This document shows positions 1-5,098 of a stretch of DNA of 10,381 nt, piece after piece. Where the stretch lies: NCBI GenBank assembly GCA_030628785.1, contig DAOVQI010000077.1, forward strand, positions 1 through 10,381, in the 5' to 3' direction. Each line of letters begins with the position of its first letter. The stretch's first letter is position 1. The notes beneath the pieces are model-generated. The model was not told where the DNA came from. It searched no databases and was given only the letters and a program-made list of their open reading frames with translations. The position numbers were made by a program, and so were the translations under genes. The stretch is from Bacteroidota bacterium (lineage in GTDB: Bacteria > Bacteroidota > Bacteroidia > Bacteroidales > VadinHA17).

Positions 1-63
1 GCCCTGTGGAATCCAACAAAAGTTGGAGCGAAGCAATTCCACAGGGCGAGCAATTTTGCTCGC
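1..63. repeat. Nested palindromic hairpins at window start
   Basis: Two perfect inverted repeats stand back to back. The first has 12-bp arms (GCCCTGTGGAAT at 1-12, its complement at 36-47) and encloses a smaller perfect stem, CCAAC/GTTGG at 13-17 and 22-26. The second has 8-bp arms (46-53 and 56-63) with a 2-nt loop. They overlap by two bases at 46-47. No T-run follows on the + strand, so this does not look like a classical intrinsic terminator. It may be a dispersed intergenic palindrome, or the terminator region of an upstream gene outside the window; the sequence alone does not decide. Confidence 0.75.
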
Positions 64-125
64 AAAATTATTTCACGGGGTGAACCTCAGCCTTATTCCA
101 CAATCATTCAAATTTAGTAGTTTCA
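64..125. other. Upstream intergenic stretch with a degenerate repeat-like segment
   Basis: I see no gene here. Positions 70-85 read ATTTCACGGGGTGAAC and contain a 5-bp stem, TTCAC/GTGAA (72-76 and 80-84). This segment matches positions 36-51 at 12 of 16 bases, and all four differences are transitions. It also resembles the TCACC-S-GGTGA units found after the next two genes. It may be a decayed copy of that repeat family. Confidence 0.35.
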
Positions 126-158
126 TTTGAATAGTATTAACCTTTTTAATTACTTTGC
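126..158 (+). promoter_or_regulatory. Bacteroidota-type promoter for the sulfatase gene
   Basis: TTTG at 126-129 is followed by 20 bases and then TTACTTTGC at 150-158. This matches the Bacteroidota sigma-ABfr consensus (-33 TTTG, -7 TAnnTTTG) with one mismatch in the -7 box. A start of transcription about 7 bases after the box would fall near 164-166. That would make an ATG at 165 leaderless and favours the ATG at 195 as the translation start. Confidence 0.55.
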
Positions 159-194
159 AAAGCTATGTTCTTATTTGTCTTCAAATTAATCAAA

Positions 195-1586
195 ATGAAG
201 TTAAAACACATTATTTTAGTCTTAATGGCAATACCTGTATTGCAGTTTTGCCATCCTTCAGAACAATCTGAAAATAAGGTTGATAAGCCGAACTTTGTAT
301 TCATTTTTGCAGATGACCTGGGTTACGGGGATTTGAGCTGCTTTGACGCACCAAAAATTAAAACCCCTAACCTGGACAAGATTGCTGCAAACGGCATTAA
401 GTTTACCTCTTTCTATTCCGTTTCTCCTGTATGCAGTCCCTCCCGGGCTGGTCTTATGACAGGAAGATATCCTATCCGCATGGGTATTCACCATGTTTTT
501 TTTCCGGAAAGCTGGACCGGTCTGCCCGTGGAAGAGATCACCATGGCTGAAAAGCTCAAGGAAGCCGGATATGCCACCGGAATTGTGGGAAAGTGGCATC
601 TCGGACATCACAGACAGTTCCTTCCGCTGCAAAGAGGATTTGACGAGTATTTCGGGATACCCTACAGCAATGACATGGAAGCAGTGGTTTATCTGAGAGG
701 TAACGAAGTGGTGGATGACAAGGTGGATCAATCTCAAATGGTGAAAACCTTCACCAGGGAAGCCCTGGATTTTATTGAAAGACATAAAGATGAGCCTTTC
801 TTTTTGTATTTCCCTCATAATATGCCTCATGTCCCTGTTTATGCCAGTGAAAACTTTATGGGAGAGTCAGAATATGGCCTGTATGGGGATGTCGTAGAAG
901 AAATCGACTGGAGTACAGGTGAGATCATTAAAAAGCTGCAGGAACTGAAGATTGAGGATAATACAATTATTGTATTCAGCAGCGACAACGGACCCTGGCT
1001 GAAGATGTGTGAGATGGGAGGGCTGGCAGGCATTCTACGAGAAGGGAAGGGCACTACCTTCGAAGGAGGAATGAGAGTACCTACGGTTATGCAATGGAAA
1101 GCCAGAATTAAAGGAGGAGAGGTTATCGACGACCTGGCTACCATGATGGATTGGTTCCCTACCTTTATGAGCATATTGGGTGAAGATATGCCGGTTGATC
1201 GTCCCATTGATGGAAAGGATATTTCACCTTTGATCTTCGGTAAAGGCCCCCGGGAAGGAGAAGATTTCGCTTACTGGTCCCTGGGTAAGCTGATGGCTTT
1301 CCGTTCGGGCGACTGGAAGATCAAATTACCGAGGGGTGAGATCAAAGGACGGTACACCTACCCGGGCGAACCAGCTCATGATACCTTGCTTTTCAATTTA
1401 AAGGATGATCCCGGCGAAAGAAATAATCTGATAAAAGAATATCCGGAAAAAGTGGATGAATTGATTTTGAAGATCAGTGCTTACAAAGAAGCCCTGGGGC
1501 CATTACCACCTGCGCTAAAGCAGAAAATACCTGCTGATCACAGCTTTAATGTTTACTTAAAGGGAAAATATGGACTAGCTCAGTAA
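195..1586 (+). CDS. Exported family S1 sulfatase (formylglycine type, arylsulfatase A-like)
   Basis: This is a sulfate ester hydrolase that should act on sulfated sugar chains in the cell envelope. Numbering from the upstream ATG at 165 (473 residues), the metal-binding D50-D51 in FADDLGYGD is followed by C90-S-P-S-R, the C-x-P-S-R signature whose Cys (codon 432-434) is oxidised to formylglycine by a sulfatase-maturing enzyme not encoded here. GKWHLGHH and a later SSDNGPW supply further active-site residues; FLPLQRGFDEYFGIPYSND is the arylsulfatase A/N-acetylgalactosamine-6-sulfatase type of insert. Length is normal. I chose the ATG at 195 because it begins a better signal sequence (MKLKHIILVLMAIPVLQFC) and because the promoter would start transcription near 165. 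Cys29 could be a lipid-anchored residue, although LQFC is a poor lipobox. First gene of a + strand series. Substrate position is not readable. Confidence 0.95.
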   Translation: MKLKHIILVLMAIPVLQFCHPSEQSENKVDKPNFVFIFADDLGYGDLSCFDAPKIKTPNLDKIAANGIKFTSFYSVSPVCSPSRAGLMTGRYPIRMGIHHVFFPESWTGLPVEEITMAEKLKEAGYATGIVGKWHLGHHRQFLPLQRGFDEYFGIPYSNDMEAVVYLRGNEVVDDKVDQSQMVKTFTREALDFIERHKDEPFFLYFPHNMPHVPVYASENFMGESEYGLYGDVVEEIDWSTGEIIKKLQELKIEDNTIIVFSSDNGPWLKMCEMGGLAGILREGKGTTFEGGMRVPTVMQWKARIKGGEVIDDLATMMDWFPTFMSILGEDMPVDRPIDGKDISPLIFGKGPREGEDFAYWSLGKLMAFRSGDWKIKLPRGEIKGRYTYPGEPAHDTLLFNLKDDPGERNNLIKEYPEKVDELILKISAYKEALGPLPPALKQKIPADHSFNVYLKGKYGLAQ

Positions 1587-1591
1587 GCATA

Positions 1592-1621
1592 CTCACCGGG
1601 TGACTTCGAGTCACCCGGTGA
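1592..1621. repeat. Intercistronic hairpin of inverted TCACC-S-GGTGA units
   Basis: Perfect 13-bp arms (1593-1605 and 1609-1621) enclose a 3-nt TCG loop, starting six bases after the sulfatase stop codon. Each arm carries an 11-bp near-palindrome, TCACC-G-GGTGA or TCACC-C-GGTGA, whose starts are 18 bp apart. No T-run follows (AACAAAAAC), so a canonical Rho-independent terminator is unlikely. A REP-like repeat, an mRNA-stabilising 3' structure or a weak attenuator are all possible. A sister copy follows the next gene. Confidence 0.8.
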
Positions 1622-1665
1622 ACAAAAACACATTCCGAATAAAATAACAAATTTAAAATTAACAT

Positions 1666-3294
1666 ATGCAATTATCTCGCCGTGATTTTCTTGCTACCGG
1701 GTTGGGTTTGCTGGTGCCAACTCTTGGCTTTACCAATAAAGTATTTGCAAAAAGTCAACTAAAACTTAATCATGAATTTATAAATCAAACCAAAAGAAAA
1801 ATTGAAAAGGAAATCATCCCGGCAATGGAAAAAATATATCTTCATGACCGGGAAACCTTTGATGATAATTATAATTCAGGAAGTAAGTTTATAGAAAAAA
1901 TAGTAAGTTATTACGATTATCAGGCTTCCGGAATTTCGGTTCTGTCTGCTTTGGTATCTAATGGCAATGCTCGTGCACTAACTCTGATAAAGAAAATCCG
2001 GAAAAACATAAGCTATTACCGGCAAAATTTTTTCAGGACACAAATTGAAGAGTACTTCTGGGAGGTTCCGTTACGCAGGCTTTTATTACATATTGCACTT
2101 GCATATAAAAAAATGGAGCCTGTTTTAAGCAAAGAAGAAAAACAATGGTACCTGAAATTAGTCGAGGAACAAGTTCCCCTGGCAATTGAGCATAACAAAA
2201 ACTTTTTACCGGGAGAAACAGACTTACACCTTACTACAAATAACCACACTGCCATATTTATGCAAGGCATATATTATTGTGGAAAAATCTTCAATCACCC
2301 GGAATGGGTGGATTTAACACTGGATTTTGCAGAACGCATGTACAAATCAGTCCATCCGGATGGCTATTTTGAAGAGAATACAAACGAAGCACATGAAGGC
2401 GGCCCCTCTCTTATATATACCAGGCTGACAATTGGAAGTTTATATGACGTATTGGATGGGAAAAAGAATCCTCGTGAAAAATTCATCAAAGCCGGAAACT
2501 TTTACCGGTCGTTTATTAATTACCAATATAAAATGATTTCTATCGCCGATGAGCGGACTAATTGTCACAACGCCAAAGGTATTGATTACGGCCTGGCTGT
2601 GCATTCACTTACCGACCGGGGCAGGTACTTCATTGTAGATAACTTGAAGTCAATGGATTTCAGCCGCCTCTCTATTGAAGCTTTAGCAGTCATTTATCAT
2701 GAGTTGGATTTAATGGAAACCGGAAATTGTGCTCTGCCGGAAAACCGGATCAATGGCAAAGCCCGTATTACTCTTCCTCTTGGTGTTGTACGTAAAAATG
2801 GCTTTACCGCCGGTATATCTGCTCTTTGGGCATTAAACCGGGTAATAAGACCTACCAGCCATTATGCCCTGGACCAGCAAAATATGTTGTATTTATCACA
2901 TAAAAAGGCCGGATTAATATTAACAGGGTATAAATCAAAAAATGATCCCGGGTTTTCCACTTTCAGGATTGGAGACGATGCATATACTTTTAGAACAGGA
3001 GAATTAGAGATGGGTAACGGTTGGGCTGAAGCGCAACTTTATTATGAAACGTTCAATGCAAAAATACGATGGGAAATTTCAGACTCGGCAAGGTTGATTC
3101 TAAGTTCTGATTCAGATCAGGTCATCACAACCAGTTTGCCTGTCACTGATGAGAAATACATCAAGACAGATATAAACTATATTGTTAAATATTTAAATGG
3201 ATTCTCCCCTTATTCTAAAAACAATCTTTCAGGTCAGATAAAATCATTGATTTTTAAATGGCAAAAGAGATTGGTCATAGAATTTACCGTTTAA
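1666..3294 (+). CDS. Tat-exported (alpha/alpha)-toroid protein, probable polysaccharide lyase
   Basis: A 542-residue exported protein. S4-R-R-D-F-L-A10 followed by a hydrophobic stretch and VFA is a twin-arginine signal, so it is probably exported folded. Residues about 35-330 are rich in amphipathic helices, as expected for an (alpha/alpha) toroid; residues from about 365 look like beta strands. Candidate active-site segments are T190-T-N-N-H-T195 and P231-D-G-Y-F-E-E-N followed by E244-G-G-P-S-L-I-Y251. The second resembles the PDGIYPEGASYW segment of the heparinase-like enzyme encoded downstream (residues 796-807 there). By that resemblance I infer a uronate-cleaving lyase, or an unsaturated-uronyl or similar toroid hydrolase. 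I do not recognise the exact family. It is separated from the sulfatase by 79 bp containing the hairpin and has no visible promoter of its own, so co-transcription is likely. Confidence 0.8.
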   Translation: MQLSRRDFLATGLGLLVPTLGFTNKVFAKSQLKLNHEFINQTKRKIEKEIIPAMEKIYLHDRETFDDNYNSGSKFIEKIVSYYDYQASGISVLSALVSNGNARALTLIKKIRKNISYYRQNFFRTQIEEYFWEVPLRRLLLHIALAYKKMEPVLSKEEKQWYLKLVEEQVPLAIEHNKNFLPGETDLHLTTNNHTAIFMQGIYYCGKIFNHPEWVDLTLDFAERMYKSVHPDGYFEENTNEAHEGGPSLIYTRLTIGSLYDVLDGKKNPREKFIKAGNFYRSFINYQYKMISIADERTNCHNAKGIDYGLAVHSLTDRGRYFIVDNLKSMDFSRLSIEALAVIYHELDLMETGNCALPENRINGKARITLPLGVVRKNGFTAGISALWALNRVIRPTSHYALDQQNMLYLSHKKAGLILTGYKSKNDPGFSTFRIGDDAYTFRTGELEMGNGWAEAQLYYETFNAKIRWEISDSARLILSSDSDQVITTSLPVTDEKYIKTDINYIVKYLNGFSPYSKNNLSGQIKSLIFKWQKRLVIEFTV

Positions 3295-3333
3295 TTTACT
3301 CACCGGGTGACGTGAAGTCACACGGTGAGTAAA
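3295..3333. repeat. Second stop-codon hairpin, sister of the one at 1592
   Basis: Arms of 17 bp (3295-3311 and 3317-3333) with one mismatch (G3306 against A3322) enclose the 5-nt loop GTGAA. The structure begins at the base after the stop codon of the preceding gene. It holds two 11-bp units, TCACC-G-GGTGA at 3300-3310 and TCACACGGTGA at 3318-3328, again 18 bp apart start to start, as in the copy at 1592-1621. The stem core is shared while the loop and outer flanks differ, which indicates a mobile or recurrently copied element rather than local duplication of a long segment. Confidence 0.8.
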
Positions 3334-3352
3334 CATTACTATAGAGATTAAT

Positions 3353-4591
3353 ATGATATCAATTACCTCTCTTACCGTTATTATAGCTGCCGCATTAACA
3401 CTCACTGCTTGCACACGGTCAACTGACACGACAACAGTCACAACGGCAACACCTAAGGTTGACCGCGTTATCCCCCTTGCTGATGACCCCATTGCTACAG
3501 CGCCCGGAGTCTTCTTTACCGAAAACTTCGAAATCATCAATGACCTGAATGTCAAATTTCACGATACAGGCGGCCTCAGCGATAGTCTTATGCGCATCAG
3601 CAGTACAGACGCTTTCAGCGGCACGAAAGCGGCACAAAATACCTACATCTCGAAGGAGGAGTTCCCGGAAGGTGCAGACCCCGGCGGGTCAGGCTGGTTC
3701 TGGTATTTTTTCGGCGATAACAATTTAGATAGCAATATCCCTGTTGGGGACACCATGCCACGCACCCGCGTTTTTGCACGCTGGTATCACAAGTTTGAAG
3801 AAGGCTTCACACCCCAGGAGGACAGCGGTACACTACCTCCCAAGATGGCACGCATGCGATGTTTCAAAGCACCATGGAAAGCCGTCTACACCGTCCTTTT
3901 CTGGATCGAAGGTACAGACGGCCATATCAGCATCCAGCAACACACCCGGGCACCAGGTGTCTGGCGTGAATGGATGCCAAACTATAATACAACTTTCCCG
4001 CTCAATGATCCCGAAAACATCGGCCGGTGGATTCACTTTGAGCTGGGTGTAACACTTGGCGAAGGGCATCGTTCCGACCGTGTACAGGCATGGGCGGATG
4101 GCAAACTCATCTGTGACATCTACAAACAAGACCTCGCCGGTGGCTATCGTGAACAGACCCTGAACGGTATGTCATGGGATTGTTACTGGAACGGCGGCGC
4201 ACCCCGCGCCGAGTCCCGTTTCTACGATGATTTGGTTCTTTCCGGCCAGCCCATCGGCCCGGCGCGAATAAGTGTCATGCCGACCGTCCGGAAAGCCCCG
4301 TTCATAGGCGAGGAAGGACAAAAACAGAAGGAATGGCAGATCGAGGTGGCACAGACTAACCAGGTACCCATATCCATCAACGACCTAGACAGCATGAATC
4401 CGGAAATGCAATACCTGACAGTCTGGAGTGGAACGGTTGCAGGCAAAACAGACACTGTCACCATCAGCGCACATCATGGCGAGTTTGCCGGCCCCCTCAA
4501 AGGCAAGAAGCAACTCGACTACAACACCCTCTACTCCATTCGCCTTCGCCTACATGCAAAAAACTCACAATGGTCTGACTGGTCTCCATGA
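3353..4591 (+). CDS. Lipoprotein with jelly-roll lectin/lyase-like domain and Fn3-like tail
   Basis: A 412-residue predicted lipoprotein with lipobox L17-T-A-C20. The n-region before the hydrophobic core has no Lys or Arg, which is unusual, but there is an in-frame stop at 3326 and no upstream ATG. Residues about 75-300 look like a concanavalin/jelly-roll fold of the kind seen in carbohydrate-binding and heparin-lyase-I or alginate-lyase-like proteins: RWYHKFEEGF (from 143), KMARMRCF, HISIQQHTRAPG, GRWIHFELGV, VQAWADGKLICD and the closing strand FYDDLVLSGQPIGP (from about 290). Residues about 305-412 resemble an Fn3-like domain ending in YSIRLRLHAKNSQWSDWSP. I infer sugar binding or chain cleavage at the cell surface; catalytic residues are not certain. 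Base composition is 45-63% G+C by line against about 37-38% in neighbours, suggesting transfer. The chain may be cut short by the TGA at 4589. Confidence 0.8.
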   Translation: MISITSLTVIIAAALTLTACTRSTDTTTVTTATPKVDRVIPLADDPIATAPGVFFTENFEIINDLNVKFHDTGGLSDSLMRISSTDAFSGTKAAQNTYISKEEFPEGADPGGSGWFWYFFGDNNLDSNIPVGDTMPRTRVFARWYHKFEEGFTPQEDSGTLPPKMARMRCFKAPWKAVYTVLFWIEGTDGHISIQQHTRAPGVWREWMPNYNTTFPLNDPENIGRWIHFELGVTLGEGHRSDRVQAWADGKLICDIYKQDLAGGYREQTLNGMSWDCYWNGGAPRAESRFYDDLVLSGQPIGPARISVMPTVRKAPFIGEEGQKQKEWQIEVAQTNQVPISINDLDSMNPEMQYLTVWSGTVAGKTDTVTISAHHGEFAGPLKGKKQLDYNTLYSIRLRLHAKNSQWSDWSP

Positions 4592-4681
4592 CACGCGGCA
4601 TTCGCCACAACATGGGCACACGATACCAGGCCTGATGAAAAAATCCCCGCAAACGGTTACCTGACAAGACATAGAAGGTAA
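4592..4681 (+). other. In-frame extension beyond the TGA stop, possible lost C-terminus
   Basis: Reading on past the TGA at 4589-4591 gives 29 further residues, HAAFATTWAHDTRPDEKIPANGY and so on, ending at TAA 4679-4681. If TGA were TGG, the junction would be WSDWSPWHAAFATT, which is how the last strand of an Fn3-like domain usually ends. The G+C-rich composition also continues to about 4660. This suggests a recent nonsense change that trims the last strand, or that the domain simply ends earlier in this lineage. Confidence 0.35.
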
Positions 4682-4777
4682 TTTTACGTAGAAACACCTT
4701 ATGAGTACTCCCGGGTTGGCTGGATATGAATATAAGATAATACCACTAAAGTAAAATTGCTAAAACTTCTTGTTGTT

Positions 4778-4885
4778 TATTCGTCTGACCACTAAAATGC
4801 TTAATGCTTCCAAATAAACCATAATATCATTAGAATAATCTAAATCTATGCTACTAACTTAGCAGTAGCAGTGGTCTGACGAATA
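4778..4885. repeat. Inverted-repeat-bounded 108-bp segment
   Basis: TATTCGTCTGACCACT at 4778-4793 and AGTGGTCTGACGAATA at 4870-4885 are inverted copies with one mismatch in 16. Immediately inside the right arm is a smaller stem, GCTACT/AGTAGC (4850-4855 and 4864-4869). ACCACTAAA also occurs twice as a direct repeat (4742-4750 and 4788-4796). No transposase is encoded. The architecture fits a miniature inverted-repeat element or a long structured RNA leader or trailer; flanking target duplications are not evident. Confidence 0.5.
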
Positions 4886-4915
4886 TAAGTTACGATAAAG
4901 GTAAGAAGTGTCCAT

Positions 4916-4950
4916 ACTCTTAGACCTTTTGACCCTTAGACTCTTAGACC
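4916..4950. repeat. ACTCTTAGACC direct repeats
   Basis: The 11-mer ACTCTTAGACC occurs at 4916-4926 and 4940-4950, 24 bp apart, with the related TTTTGACCCTTAGA between. It forms a short degenerate tandem tract of the type TTAGACC/TTTGACC. Function unknown. Confidence 0.6.
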
Positions 4951-4953
4951 CTG

Positions 4954-4965
4954 CCTGCCGGCAGG
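4954..4965. repeat. CCTGCCGGCAGG palindrome
   Basis: A perfect 12-bp palindrome of high G+C within A+T-rich DNA, preceded by CTG so that CTGCCTGCC is also a partial direct repeat. It could be a protein-binding site or part of a dispersed intergenic palindrome. I recall similar CCTGCCGGCAGG palindromes from Bacteroidota intergenic DNA, but cannot verify that here. Confidence 0.5.
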
Positions 4966-5011
4966 TTAATCCATTTTAGCTTTCATTTCCTTACGAATAC
5001 TCCTGGTTTTA

Positions 5012-5043
5012 CTTGTTAAAAGTATATAATATACGTAATTTTA
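5012..5043 (+). promoter_or_regulatory. Possible promoter for the fusion lyase gene
   Basis: CTTG at 5012-5015, a 20-base spacer and TAATTTTA at 5036-5043 match the Bacteroidota TTTG / TAnnTTTG consensus with one mismatch in each box. This predicts transcription from about 5050 and an untranslated leader of about 50 bases. The A+T richness of the area makes chance matches likely. Confidence 0.35.
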
Positions 5044-5098
5044 GCAAAATCCTATTTACGAAAATATATTCCGTTACGTTACTATACAATTTTGTTTT

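Larger units (their letters stand above)
4682..5011. other. Gene-free intergenic region with several short repeats
   Basis: No convincing gene is present. The only start of note, ATG at 4701, opens just 17 codons. The stretch returns to A+T-rich composition and holds an imperfect inverted repeat (4778-4885), an 11-bp direct repeat (4916 and 4940), a 12-bp palindrome (4954-4965) and a diverged direct repeat (4697-4717 and 4989-5009; 17 of 21 bases match, and the flanks ATTTTA-N10 are also in register). It separates the foreign-looking lipoprotein gene from the fusion enzyme and looks like a scar of past insertions. Confidence 0.5.

Noticed and set aside
258..1207. Open frames on the - strand beneath the sulfatase
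   Set aside because: They lie wholly within a well-supported sulfatase gene, have no recognisable motifs or signal sequences, and are explained as antisense shadows.
1592..1625. Rho-independent terminator after the sulfatase
   Set aside because: The stem is strong but is followed by AACAAAAAC rather than a T-run, and the next gene lacks a visible promoter, so termination here is not supported.
3744..4052. A second + strand frame and overlapping - strand frames inside the lipoprotein gene
   Set aside because: The higher G+C content of this gene creates long stop-free shadow frames; the products show no domain-like pattern, whereas the main frame has a lipobox and jelly-roll motifs.
4428..4664. 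+1 frame overlapping the end of the lipoprotein gene, considered as a frameshifted continuation
   Set aside because: Its product has no domain-like pattern (TRHSPQHGHTIPG), while the original frame past the TGA gives the more plausible WHAAFATT strand, so a point stop fits better than a frameshift.
4701..4754. Short ORF beginning ATG at 4701 (17 codons)
   Set aside because: Too short, no ribosome-binding or promoter context, and it lies on one copy of a diverged direct repeat.
5087..5094. CAATTTTG as a -7 promoter box for the fusion lyase
   Set aside because: No TTTG lies at the required distance upstream and it would start transcription at or after the ATG at 5099; the CTTG/TAATTTTA pair at 5012-5043 fits better.
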